A stretch of 64,000 nt of DNA from JACCZX01 sp963807155 (GTDB lineage Bacteria > Pseudomonadota > Gammaproteobacteria > Burkholderiales > Burkholderiaceae_F), in the NCBI GenBank assembly GCA_963807155.1, contig CAWEAZ010000011.1, forward strand, positions 62,001 to 126,000, in the 5' to 3' direction. Below the pieces are notes generated by a model, which saw only the letters and a program-made list of their open reading frames with translations, searched no databases and was not told where the DNA came from. Position 1 is the stretch's first letter. Each line of letters begins with the position of its first letter. Shown here one piece after another: positions 28,458-38,309 of this stretch. The position numbers were made by a program, and so were the translations under genes.

Positions 28458-29777
28458 ATGAATGGCCTTCACCTGACTGGCGATCTGTTCGACTGCAGCT
28501 GTAGCGCAGCGCTTTTAACGGATCTTGAAACACTCTCCAAGGCTTGCCGCGACGCGACCAACGAGTCGAAGTTGACTATCGTTGATCAGGCCTGGCACCG
28601 ATTTCCTGAATGGAACGGCGAGGCGGGTGGCATCACCGGCACGCTGTTGCTCGCCGAATCGCATCTGGCGATTCACACGTGGCCTGAACGGCGTGGCGTC
28701 ACCCTCGACGTTTACGTCTGTAATTTCACCGACGACAACACGGGTATGGCCGAGCACTTGTTCGAAACGCTGATGCTGGCGTTCCGGCCCAAGAATCACG
28801 CTGTGAACCGCATCACACGCGGCGATTTGGCCGCCGGCACCGCAGGTGACCCCGCGGACGCCGGCAGCCAAGCCGAAAGAGGCGACTTGATTTTCGACTG
28901 GCTGAACGCGCATTCCGGTTACGGCACGACCGCGACCAAGACGTTGGCGCAAATCCAGTCCCCGTATCAAAAGGTGGAGGTCTACGAGACGCAGCAGTTC
29001 GGCAAACTCTTTCGGCTTGACGGCCGCATGATGACTTCCGAAGCCGATGAGTTCTTCTATCACGAGTGCATGACGCACCCGGCCGCGTTGGTGCATCCGA
29101 ATCCCGAATCAATTTTGGTCATCGGCGGAGGCGACGGCGGGTCATCGGAAGAACTGCTGAAGCATCCGAGTGTCAAGCGCATCGTGATGGCCGAGCTCGA
29201 TCCTGTCGTTATCGACGTTTCGAAGAAATGGCTGCGTGCGATCCACAAAGATGCCTTCGATGATCCGCGGCTCGAAGTAACGGTCGGTGACGGGTTCGAG
29301 TTTGTAAAGTCGACTGCCGAACGATTCGACATGATCGTGCTTGACCTCACGGATCCCGATACGCCCGCATTTCACCTGTACTCCGAGCAATTCTTCAGGA
29401 TGTGTCAGCGCATCTTGCGGCCAGGCGGCATGTTGACCCTGCATCTCGGCTCGCCGGTTTATCAGGCCGAAACGGTGCAAAAAAATGCGGCCAATCTGCG
29501 CAAGGTTTTTCGTCACGTAGCGCCGATGTCGCTGTTCGTTCCGCTGTACGGTTCTTTGTGGTGCCTTGCAGTTGCAAGCGACACGATCGACCCGCGTGCG
29601 ACCGCTGCTGACGTCATCGCGCAGCGCATCAGCGAACGGCGCGTCGGCGATCTGCAGTACTACCACCCTGCGCTGCATTCCGCACTCTTTGCTCTGCCGG
29701 TGTTCGTGCAGGACTTAGTGCAGGCCAAAGTGGCGGCCGAGGAGCCGATGCACGTCGCTCAGTTAGAAGCGGCCTAG
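28458..29777 (+). CDS. S-adenosylmethionine decarboxylase-spermidine synthase fusion
   Basis: One 439-aa protein combining two consecutive steps of spermidine synthesis. Residues 1-~125 are a bacterial SpeD: the self-cleavage site is LLAESHLAIHTWPE (Glu-Ser cleavage makes the pyruvoyl group), with VCNFTDD and the C-terminal RITRGD. After a ~25-residue linker, residues ~150-439 are a SpeE-type aminopropyltransferase: FGKLFRLDGRMMTSEADEFF, YHECMTHPAAL, VIGGGDGGSSEELL, and VLDLTDPDTPA. Start is the ATG at 28458 behind a G-rich RBS; the open frame further upstream is leader sequence. SpeD-SpeE fusions are known in some proteobacteria. It channels decarboxylated AdoMet straight to the transferase (inference). 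Confidence 0.92.
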   Translation: MNGLHLTGDLFDCSCSAALLTDLETLSKACRDATNESKLTIVDQAWHRFPEWNGEAGGITGTLLLAESHLAIHTWPERRGVTLDVYVCNFTDDNTGMAEHLFETLMLAFRPKNHAVNRITRGDLAAGTAGDPADAGSQAERGDLIFDWLNAHSGYGTTATKTLAQIQSPYQKVEVYETQQFGKLFRLDGRMMTSEADEFFYHECMTHPAALVHPNPESILVIGGGDGGSSEELLKHPSVKRIVMAELDPVVIDVSKKWLRAIHKDAFDDPRLEVTVGDGFEFVKSTAERFDMIVLDLTDPDTPAFHLYSEQFFRMCQRILRPGGMLTLHLGSPVYQAETVQKNAANLRKVFRHVAPMSLFVPLYGSLWCLAVASDTIDPRATAADVIAQRISERRVGDLQYYHPALHSALFALPVFVQDLVQAKVAAEEPMHVAQLEAA

Positions 29778-29799
29778 CGCTGAGCGACTGTTCGCACGC

Positions 29800-30538
29800 A
29801 TGCGAGCGGCGCGCTTTTTTGTCGACGAGCCGCTCGCAATCAAATCGAGGATCGCGCTGCCCGAACGGGTCGCACATCACGCTTTGCGCGTGCTGCGCTT
29901 GCGCGATGGCGATCCGATCGTGCTGTTTAACGGCACCGGTGGCGAGTTTGCTGCTTGGCTGTCTGTAAGCGGGTCAAAAAACGCGCACGCAGCGATCGAA
30001 ACGTTCGACGCCGTCGAGCGCGAGGCACCGCTGCGCGTAACGCTGGTGCAGTCGTGGGTTGCGGCCGACAAACTCGAGTGGACGATCGAGAAAGCCGTCG
30101 AGCTTGGCGTTTACTCGATCTTGCTGGCGCCCGCTCAGCGTTGCGTCGTGCGCCTCACCGGCGATAGATTGGACAAGAGGATCGAGCGCCTGCGTGACCT
30201 GATTGTTGCGGCGTGTGCGCAATGTGGACGGAACCGCGTTCCACGTATCGAGGCGAGCCCTACGCTTGCCCAGTCTCTGCGGACAGGCCTCAACGGCAAC
30301 ATGCGAGGGGTGCTGCTGCATCCAAATGCTGAAACGTCGGTGGCGAAAGCTCCGGTGGCCCATGGCGTCGCAATTGCGGTTGGACCCGAAGGTGGATTTG
30401 ACGACGACGAACTCGCACTTGCCCAACAACTCGGTTATGCACCGTACCGGCTGGGACCCAGAGTGTTGCGAAGCCGAGACCGCGGGGCTCGCCGCACTAG
30501 TCGCGTTGCAAACGGTTGGTGGCGACTTCTTAGAGTAG
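29800..30538 (+). CDS. rsmE: 16S rRNA (uridine1498-N3)-methyltransferase RsmE, frameshifted near the end
   Basis: SPOUT-family methyltransferase modifying U1498 of 16S rRNA. Recognised by the N-terminal PUA-like part (RVAHHALRVLRLRDGD, GTGGEFAAWL), WTIEKAVELGV, the SAM-site IAVGPEGGFDDDELALA and YRLGPRVLR. At ~30463-30475 the frame shifts; corrected, it continues ETAGLAALVALQTVGGDFLE with a stop at 30536-30538, the normal C-terminus and part of the trefoil knot. The uncorrected frame runs to 30561 as unrelated sequence. It converges with maeB, and the 3' ends overlap by about 9 bases. Confidence 0.9.
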
Positions 30539-32846
30539 TTCAGCCTGCCGTACCGAATTAGCTTCGAGCACTGTCACGGCCGTCATGTTGACGATGCGCC
30601 GTACCGTCGCCGCCGGCGTCAGAATATTCGCCGGCTTGGCGACACCGAGCAGCATCGGACCAATCGCAATGTTGTTGTCCCGCCGTCGCCTTGAGCAGGT
30701 TGTACGAAATATTGGCGGCATCGAGCGTCGGGCACACCAGCAAATTCGCGTCGCCGGTCAATGTGGAAAACGGCATGATCGATTTGCGAATCGCATCATC
30801 GACCGCGCAGTCGGCGTGCATTTCGCCGTCGACTTCGAGGTCAGGCGCCAGCTGACGAATCAGCGCCAACGCTTCGCGCATCTTCACCGCCGACGGCGCA
30901 TCGCTCGATCCAAAGTTGGAATGCGAAACGAGCGCTGCTCGCGGTGCGATTCCTAGTCGCCTCAGCTGTTCAGCGGCCAAAACTGTGATTTCGGCGACCT
31001 GCTCCGCGGTCGGATCGAGGTTGACCGCCGTGTCGACCAGCGCTAATTGCCGCCCCGGCACCATCAAAATATTCATCGCCGCATAAACGTTGGCACCCGG
31101 CCGGCGCCCGATCACCTGATCGATATACGTCAGATGCGGCCCGTGCGTACCGAACGTGCCACAGAGCATGCCGTCGGCCTCGCCCTTATGCATCATCATC
31201 GCGCCGATCAACGTCAGCCGCCGCCGCATCTCGATTTTTGCGTACTGCTGAGTCACGCCCTTGCGCGCGGCAAGGCGATGATAGGTTTCCCAGTAGTCGC
31301 GATAGCGCTTGTCGAACTCCGGATTGACCAGATCGAAATCCACGTCCGGCCGCATACGCAATCCGAAGCGTTCGAGGCGCTTGCCGATGACTGCCGGCCG
31401 CCCGATCAGGATTGGCTTCGCCAACTGTTCGTCGATCACGACCTGCACGGCACGCAGCACTCGCTCTTCCTCGCCTTCGGCAAACACGATGCGCGACTTG
31501 CCGCCGCCCGCATAGGCGTTCTTCGCGATCGCGAAGATCGGCTTCATGAACGTGCCCGAGTGATAGACGAACTGCTGCAGCTGATCGCGATAGGCCTGGA
31601 TGTCGTCGATCGGCCGCGTGGCGACACCGCTTGCCATCGCGGCCTGCGCGACTGCGGGCGCGATGCGCGTGATCAGCCGCGGATCGAACGGCTTCGGAAT
31701 CAGATACTCAGGGCCAAAGCTGACGTCGGCCACGCCATACGCTGAGGCGACGATGTCGCTTTGCTCTTCGCGGGCCAGGCCCGCCAGCGCTCGCACGGCA
31801 GCGGTCTCCATCGCGGTCGTGATCGTGGTCGCACCGACGTCGAGAGCGCCACGAAAAATGAACGGAAAGCACAAGACGTTGTTGACCTGATTGACGTAGT
31901 CAGAGCGTCCAGTCGCGATGATCGCGTCGTCGCGTACCGCCTTTACCTGCTCGGGCATGATCTCGGGCGTCGGATTTGCGAGCGCAAGAATCAGCGGACG
32001 CGGCGCCATTTTCTTGACCATCTCGGGCTTCAGCACCCCCGCCGCTGACAGGCCCAGGAAAATGTCGGCTCCTTCAATCACATCACTCAGCTTGCGAAGC
32101 GGAGTGGCTTGCGCGAAGCGCGCCTTGTCATCGTCCATCAACGCTTTGCGGCCCTGATAGACGACGCCCTCGATATCGGTGACCCAGATGTTCTCGCGCG
32201 GCAATCCCAACTCGACCAGCAACTGCAGGCACGCGAGCGCTGCAGCGCCGGCACCACTGGTCACCAGCTTGACCTTCTTGACGTCCTTACCAACAACGCT
32301 CAAGCCATTGAGTACCGCTGCTCCGACGATGATCGCAGTGCCATGTTGATCGTCATGAAACACCGGAATTTTCATCCGCTCCCGCAGCGTGCGCTCGATA
32401 TAGAAACATTCCGGTGCCTTGATGTCTTCCAGGTTGATGCCACCGAAAGTTGGCTCGAGCGCCGCAATGATCTCGATCAGCTTGTCCGGATCGAGCTCGT
32501 CAAGTTCGATATCGAACACATCGATACCTGCGAATTTCTTGAACAGCACCGCCTTGCCTTCCATTACCGGCTTTGCAGCAAGGGGACCGATCGCGCCGAG
32601 CCCTAGTACGGCTGTTCCATTGGTGACGACTCCCACCAAGTTGGCGCGCGCGGTGTACCGCGACGCAGTCGCAGGATCGGCGTGAATCGCCTCGCAGGCA
32701 GCCGCCACCCCTGGCGTGTACGCAAGCGCGAGATCGCGCTGGTTCACTAACTGCTTGGTGGGTGTGACGGAGATTTTTCCCGGCTGCGGCTTCTCGTGAT
32801 ATTCGAGAGCGGCGCGCTTCAGATCAGCTTGATCTTCGGTCGACAT
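30530..32846 (-). CDS. maeB: NADP-dependent malic enzyme with phosphotransacetylase-like domain
   Basis: Large malic enzyme (~770 aa) decarboxylating malate to pyruvate with NADPH. Residues 1-~430 are the malic domain: LALAYTPGVAAACEAI, KFAGIDVFDIEL, PVFHDDQHGTAIIVGAAVLN, LVTSGAGAAALACL (Rossmann) and ALANPTPEIMPEQ. Residues ~440 onward are the PTA-like regulatory domain: SRIVFAEGEEERVLRAVQVV, LCGTFGTHGPHLTYIDQVIG. Near 30683 the frame breaks after AANISYNLLKA; the right frame continues AIGPMLLGVAKPANILTPAA and ends at 30530. One indel only. The fused PTA domain in this class is usually regulatory rather than catalytic. Confidence 0.93.
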
Positions 32847-32940
32847 GGTCGGCGGAAAGTGGACAACCTCGGAGACGAAGCCGCGATTATCCTCGCGCGC
32901 GGCACATGAGAGCCGCGTGCCAGCCAGCCGAGCACAAAAA

Positions 32941-33864
32941 CTAGACGGAGTGTTCGGCTACTGCGGGAAAAAGCTGCGCCTCGGACGAGCTGCTCGTAGG
33001 CGTGAGCTCGGTCTGGTCGAGGGGTGTGCCGCTGGCGGCGTTGACCGGCAACGCCGCGGGTTTCAACTCGGGAACCGGTGCGGGTGCGGTAGCAGCGCGA
33101 ATGGCAGCAGCTAAGGCAGCTTCGACTTTTCCGGCGGCCGCCATCTGTAGCCGCGCGCGTTCGCCCAGCACGCGCGCGCCATAGCCTCCATCGTCCGGCA
33201 GGTTGCCAGCGCCCACGTACAACTGTAAGCCGCGCTCGACTGACCCGCCGCGCGAGATCAGCTCGTGCAATATCGAAGCGCCCACTTTCATATTGGCGAT
33301 CGGGTCAAGCGCCGCGGTCTCGCCGCCATGCGGTTCGAAGCGCTGCGCATGGACACGAGTCATCACCTGCATCAGGCCTTGAGCTCCCATTGCGCTTTCG
33401 GCGAACGGGTTCAGGCTTGACTCAATTGCGACCACCGACAGAATCAGTAGTGGATCGATATTTTTTTCCCTGCCGATCTGAAACGCGGTAGAGACCAGCA
33501 TTCGCGCTGCCCCGTCTGCGACCCGATAACGGCGCGCAAGGTATTGCACGACCCGCTTTTGCTGAGAATCGTCCGCTACCCGTCCCCGCTCGTCCCGGGC
33601 ATCGGTAGCACTGCCATCGACCACCACTGTCTCGGCCGCAACCGCCTGCGGCGCCGTAAGACGCGCCTCCAACAGTAGCCGGGCGTCGTCGCTGCTAAGC
33701 AGTACGCCTACAGCAAGCAAGGCAACGGCACCAACCATCATCACAAGCAGCCGGGTTGTCGACAAAGCGCCATGCCCGATGTCCGTCACGCATGTAACCA
33801 AGGCGGCGATTGCCGGCCCGATAACCGCGACCCTACGCAGCGCATAATTCGAAGCGTTAGCCAA
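32941..33864 (-). CDS. Membrane-anchored lytic transglycosylase (SLT domain)
   Basis: Peptidoglycan-cleaving enzyme (307 aa). A hydrophobic segment at about residues 38-58 (RLLVMMVGAVALLAVGVLLS) would anchor it in the inner membrane. The SLT domain spans about residues 125-235: the catalytic glutamate is in SVVAIESSLNPFAES, followed by GAQGLMQVM and the GASILHELI helix. The C-terminal ~70 residues are Ala/Pro-rich and look disordered. It lies ~95 bp downstream of the maeB start on the same strand. The upstream sequence to 34324 is the gap shared with ubiD. Confidence 0.88.
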   Translation of the reverse strand: MANASNYALRRVAVIGPAIAALVTCVTDIGHGALSTTRLLVMMVGAVALLAVGVLLSSDDARLLLEARLTAPQAVAAETVVVDGSATDARDERGRVADDSQQKRVVQYLARRYRVADGAARMLVSTAFQIGREKNIDPLLILSVVAIESSLNPFAESAMGAQGLMQVMTRVHAQRFEPHGGETAALDPIANMKVGASILHELISRGGSVERGLQLYVGAGNLPDDGGYGARVLGERARLQMAAAGKVEAALAAAIRAATAPAPVPELKPAALPVNAASGTPLDQTELTPTSSSSEAQLFPAVAEHSV

Positions 33865-34324
33865 AGTCGTGTCTCCTTATGCCGAACGGCCACCGATCAA
33901 TTTGGTCGGGTCGCATTCACAGGTGGAACGGTGACCGGATCATTCTTCGCCGGCCATTCAACTTTCCCTTGCAGCCTTCGGCGCCAAGGGGCCTGTCACT
34001 GCAGCGGTGTTACCCGCCACACCTAGAAGCAACGGCAGGGCCTACTTGCCGCCCACTCGTTTATACGCCAGACACGGAATGTTGCAACGCACGCGCTAGG
34101 GGTTATGCCAAACGGCTGGGCGGATTCTAGGTGCCTATAGGGCTCGGTCAAGCGGGTATTCCTTCTAAATAAATAGGAATTTTCTAGCCGCCCCGCCGAA
34201 CGGCGGACCACTCTCTACATACCCAGTGAGAACCTGATAATAATCAATATGTTTGTGCGCGTATTCAGCATTGGAGTGTTCGCTCACTTAAGCTCCAGCC
34301 GTTCGTCGTCTGGAGCAGTGCCGT
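33865..34324. other. Divergent intergenic region with two small hairpins
   Basis: 460 bp between the transglycosylase gene (minus) and ubiD (plus), without a credible coding frame. It must hold both promoters. Visible structure: ATTCCT (34158-34163) paired with AGGAAT (34175-34180) over an AT-rich loop and followed by TTTC, and CCGCCG (34193-34198) with CGGCGG (34201-34206). The stretch around 34155-34260 is notably AT-richer than the coding sequence. No tRNA or known riboswitch was recognised. Confidence 0.4.
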
Positions 34325-35813
34325 ATGAAGTATGCCGACTTGCGTGACTTCATCGCTCAGTTGGAGACGGCCGGCGAACTGAAGCGCATTTCCACAGAAG
34401 TTTCGCCCCGCTTGGAGATGACCGAAATCTGTGATCGCACTCTGCGCGCGGCCGGGCCAGCGCTCCTTTTCGAGCGTCCGACGGGCTTTCACATTCCGGT
34501 ACTCGGCAATTTGTTCGGCACGCCGCACCGAGTCGCACTGGCAATGGGCGCGACCGATGTCGCCGCGTTGCGCGACGTCGGCGAATTACTGGCAGCGCTA
34601 AAGGAGCCCGAGGCACCGCAGGGTCTGCGTGATGCACTCGGCAAAGTGGCGCAGCTGAAAAGTGCGCTTTGGGACATGGCGCCCCGGGAAGTGCGAAACG
34701 CGCCCTGCCAAGCCGTTGTGTGGGAGGGAAGTGAGGTTGATCTCGGCAGGCTTCCAATCCAAGCTCTGCTGGCCCAAGGATGTCGCACCGCTGATCACAT
34801 GGGGATTGGTTGTTACGCGAGGTCCCCGCAAAAAGCGTCAAAACCTAGGCATCTACCGTCAACAGGTCCTAAGTCCCAATAAAGTTATCATGCGGTGGCT
34901 GCCGCATCGCGGCGGCGCGCTTGACTTTCGTGACCACTGTTTGGCGCATTCGGGCAAACCGTTTCCAATCGCGGTCGTGCTAGGCGCCGATCCAGCGACA
35001 ACCTTCGGCGCGGTCACTCCGGTTCCAGACAGCCTGTCGGAGTATCAATTCGCTGGATTACTGCGCGGAGCAAAGACGGAGATCACCAAATGCATCGGCA
35101 GCGAACTTCGAGTTCCCGCCACCGCCGAGATCGTGCTTGAAGGCCACATCCAGCCCGATAGCGGGCACGAGAGCGGGTACGAAATGGCGCTGGAGGGGCC
35201 GTTCGGCGACCATACTGGCTACTACAACGAAAGCGAGTGGTTTCCGGTTCTCACAATCGACCGCATCACGACGCGCCGTAACCCGATTTATCACTCGACC
35301 TACACAGGGAAACCGCCGGACGAGCCTTCCGTTCTGGGCGTCGCGCTCAATGAAGTATTCGTTCCGCTACTTCGGCGCACATTTCCCGAAATCGCCGATT
35401 TCTATTTGCCGGCTGAAGGGTGCAGCTATCGGATGGCGATTGTGTCGATCCGCAAGCAATACGCCGGACACGCGAAGCGTGTGATGTTCGGCGTATGGAG
35501 TTTTCTGCGCCAGTTCATGTACACCAAGTTCATCGTCGTGACCGACGACGATATCGACGTGCGCGACTGGAAGGAAGTGATTTGGGCGATTACCACGCGT
35601 GTCGACCCCGTGCGCGATACGCTGTTGATCGATAACACTCCGATCGACTATCTTGACTTCGCTTCACCGGTAGCGGGGCTCGGCGGCAAAATGGGGATCG
35701 ACGCCACTAATAAGTGGCCTGGAGAAACGCAGCGCGAGTGGGGTCGGCCGATTGTGATGGACGCCGCCGTCAAGGCGCGCGTCGATGCCATGTGGGGCCA
35801 ACTGGGAATTTAG
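34325..35813 (+). CDS. ubiD: UbiD-family decarboxylase (3-octaprenyl-4-hydroxybenzoate carboxy-lyase), frameshifted
   Basis: Prenylated-FMN-dependent decarboxylase of ubiquinone synthesis. The start at 34325 gives KYADLRDFIAQLETAGELKR, the standard UbiD N-terminus. At ~34760-34775 the frame breaks in DLGRLPIQ/LCWPKDVAPLITWG. The second part carries LVVTRGPRKKRQNLGIYRQQ (cofactor region), LEGPFGDHTGYYNESEWFPV with the conserved acidic cluster, TGKPPDEPSVLG and a C-terminus ending AMWGQLGI. The total of ~495 aa is normal. It is followed after 2 bases by a small KTSC gene, so the two are probably co-transcribed. Confidence 0.9.
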
Positions 35814-35815
35814 GG

Positions 35816-36070
35816 ATGGAACGCAAACCGATCCGTCGCGGCGGTATCAAGTCTGCCGGTTACGACCGCAACAATCGCGTGCTCGAGATCGAATTCGACA
35901 ACGGATCGATCATTCAGCACACCGCCGTTGGCGAAGAAATCGCCCGCAGGTTTATCGCCAGTTCATCGCCGGCGAGCGTTTACAAGGACACGATCCAGGA
36001 GGAGTTCACCGATCAAGCGCGTGAAGTGACCGCTACAGAAAGAACAGCGTCGCGAGACCGAGAAAGATAA
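35816..36070 (+). CDS. KTSC-domain small protein
   Basis: 84-aa protein with the KTSC pattern: KSAGYDRNNRVLEIEFDNGS, then a short strand (IIQHTAVGEE), a helix, and ASSPASVYKDTIQEEF, where the serine follows the usual A.S block. KTSC proteins occur alone or fused to nucleic-acid enzymes, and their biochemical role is not settled. The start at 35816 is two bases after the ubiD stop. The last 38 bases overlap the 3' end of convergent mgtE, so the C-terminal ~12 residues (rich in R/E/T) may be adventitious. Confidence 0.72.
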   Translation: MERKPIRRGGIKSAGYDRNNRVLEIEFDNGSIIQHTAVGEEIARRFIASSSPASVYKDTIQEEFTDQAREVTATERTASRDRER

Positions 36071-37523
36071 AGACGCCCATGCTGTCGGTCGTAAACGTCA
36101 ACAGCACAGACGAGCCGAGTGCAGGATCGCGTCCGGTGCGCTCAAGTAACAGAGGCACGAACATCCCGACCAGCGCGGCGATCACCATGTTCAATGTCAT
36201 CGCCAGCAACAGCGTCAGGCCGATCAACCACCCTCGTGGGCTGTCTATGTAGATCCACCACGCGACCAGGCCCGCGATACTGCCCCATACGAGACCGTTC
36301 AGACCGGCGATGGAGAGCTCCTTCAATATCAATCGCTTTGCATTGCCGCCGGTAACCTGACCAAGCGCCAGCGAGCGAATCATCAACGTCATCGTCTGAT
36401 TGCCGGAGTTGCCGGCAATCCCCATTACGATCGTCATTAACGTTGCAAGCGCGACGACTCTCTCGATCGTCGTTTCGAAGGCGCCGATGACGCGTGACGC
36501 GAAAAACGCCGTGCACAGATTGATCGCAAGCCATGACCAGCGATTGCGCGCCGAATTCCAGACCGAAGCGAACAGATCTTCCTCTTCACGCAAGCCGGCC
36601 TGCGCCAGCGCGGCGTCCTCGCCCTCCTCGCGGATAACGTCGACGACCTCGTCAACCGTCAGCCGTCCAACCAGGCGGCCAGCTTCATCGACCACCGGTG
36701 CCGAGACGAGGTCATAGCGCTCGAATGCCTGTGCCGCTTCGCTTGTCTCATCGAGCGGCGAAAGCGTCATCAAGTCGGTGTTCATTACGGCCGCAACCTG
36801 AACCTCCGGCTCGTTCAGCAGCAGGCGATCGAGCGGGAGTCCGCCCTTCAGCACATCGTGCCGGTCGACCACGAACACCTGGTCGGTGTGATTGGGAAGC
36901 GCATCAAAGCGTCGCAGATATCGCAGCACCACCTCGAGCGTGACGTCCTCTCGAATGGAAATCATCTCGAAGTCCATCAGAGCGCCGACCGAATCGTGTG
37001 GATACGACATCGACGCGCGCAATTGAGCGCGCTCTTCCGCTGTCAACCCTTGCTGGACTTCGTCGACGACATCGGCGGGCAGATCGTCGGCAATCGCCGC
37101 GATCTCGTCGGTTTCGAGGCTTTCGACCGCATCGACCAACTCCTCACGGTTCATCGACGCGATCAAGGTTTCGCGCACCGCGTCGCTGACCTCAATCAGG
37201 ATTTCGCCATCGCGATCGGCCTTGACGCCGTCCCACACCGTGAGCCGGTCTTGCAGCGGTAACGCTTCGAGGATGTATGCGATATCGGCCGGATGCAGAC
37301 GGTCGAGGATTGACTTGAGCTCGTTCAGGTGCTGCCGATGCACCAGCTGCTCGACCAGCGCTTTCTTTTCTTCGCCCGGGGTCTGCTCTCGCTGCACCAG
37401 CGCTTCGACACGGTGCTGCTTTTCCAGCAGCTGCTCAACGCGGGCGAGCGCACGCTGCGCCGCTTCTGGATCGTGCGCCTGAGCAGCATCCCGCCGTTCG
37501 CGTTCGAGTTTGAGTTCGTTCAT
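36033..37523 (-). CDS. mgtE: Magnesium transporter MgtE
   Basis: Mg2+ channel/transporter of the inner membrane (496 aa). N-domain (about residues 30-150) is the superhelical Mg-sensing part with LHPADIAYILEALPLQDR. A CBS pair follows (MDFEMISIREDVTLEVVLRY and AAVMNTDLMTLSPLDE). After the plug helix come five membrane helices with GNSGNQTMTLMIRSLALGQV, the pore signature, and a conserved TFTTDSMGVF. A start at 37523 (MNELKLERE) is preferred over an upstream in-frame ATG at 37571. The gene is intact. An M-box is not evident in the short upstream gap. Confidence 0.94.
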   Translation of the reverse strand: MNELKLERERRDAAQAHDPEAAQRALARVEQLLEKQHRVEALVQREQTPGEEKKALVEQLVHRQHLNELKSILDRLHPADIAYILEALPLQDRLTVWDGVKADRDGEILIEVSDAVRETLIASMNREELVDAVESLETDEIAAIADDLPADVVDEVQQGLTAEERAQLRASMSYPHDSVGALMDFEMISIREDVTLEVVLRYLRRFDALPNHTDQVFVVDRHDVLKGGLPLDRLLLNEPEVQVAAVMNTDLMTLSPLDETSEAAQAFERYDLVSAPVVDEAGRLVGRLTVDEVVDVIREEGEDAALAQAGLREEEDLFASVWNSARNRWSWLAINLCTAFFASRVIGAFETTIERVVALATLMTIVMGIAGNSGNQTMTLMIRSLALGQVTGGNAKRLILKELSIAGLNGLVWGSIAGLVAWWIYIDSPRGWLIGLTLLLAMTLNMVIAALVGMFVPLLLERTGRDPALGSSVLLTFTTDSMGVFIFLGLATLFFL

Positions 37524-37581
37524 TTCAGTCGTGCGTGGCCTCTTCCGCGGCGCACGGATTGTAGGCGGCAAGTTCAGTCGA

Positions 37582-38307
37582 TCACGGTATGGGCGCGTCG
37601 ACCATGAAGCGTTGAATGGCCGCCGTTCGGCGATCCAGATACGGACCAGAGCGAATGCGGCCGTAGCGCTTTGGGTTCGGCAGATACGCAGCGAGCCTCG
37701 CCGATTGCTCAGCGTTCAGTTGCGACGCACTAACGTTGAAATACTGCCGAGCCGCAGCTTCTGCGCCAAAGACCCCGTCGCCCCACTCGACCACATTCAA
37801 ATACACCTCAAGAATCCGGCGCTTATCCCAAAGCGCCTCGATCATGTATGTGATGACCAGCTCCTGCGCCTTGCGCCAATAACTTCGCTCGGACGACAAG
37901 AAAAGATTTTTTGCGAGCTGCTGCGTGATCGTCGAGCCGCCGCGCGCGACCTTGCCCTTGCGAACATTTTCCTTGTACGCCTTCTCGATCGCTTGCCAAT
38001 CGACGCCTTCGTGGTCGGTGAAGTTGGCGTCCTCGGACGCGATCACCGCGCGCTTCAGGTGATTCGAGATGCGCGCGATAGTCGATCCAGCGATGCTTCA
38101 GTTCTGCGTTCGGTTTCTTTTCACGCAGCGCAGCCAGCTCGCGGCTCATGAAAGAGGTTTCGCCGGGATCGTTCCACTTCCACCACGCCACCCAGCCGAA
38201 GTACCACAGTTGGATCAACAGCAAGACAAGCGCAGCAGCAACCCGCGCAGCAGCCAGCGCAACTGAGCGGTCGCGGCCGCGGGGCCGCGAAGTGGGGCAG
38301 AGCGCAT
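37582..38307 (-). CDS. mtgA: Monofunctional peptidoglycan glycosyltransferase MtgA, two frameshifts
   Basis: GT51 glycosyltransferase polymerising lipid II glycan strands at the inner membrane. The start at 38307 lies 2 bases after the aroE stop. After a break at ~38230 the membrane anchor reads AARVAAALVLLLLIQLWYF, then KWNDPGETSFMSRELAALRE. After a break at ~38060 the catalytic domain reads IASEDANFTDHEGVDW (catalytic Glu), GKVARGGSTITQQLAKNLFL and EVYLNVVEWGDGVFGAEAAA, ending FMVDAPIP. Combined size (~241 aa) fits MtgA. aroE-mtgA adjacency is typical of beta-proteobacteria. Confidence 0.88.
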
Positions 38308-38309
38308 TG

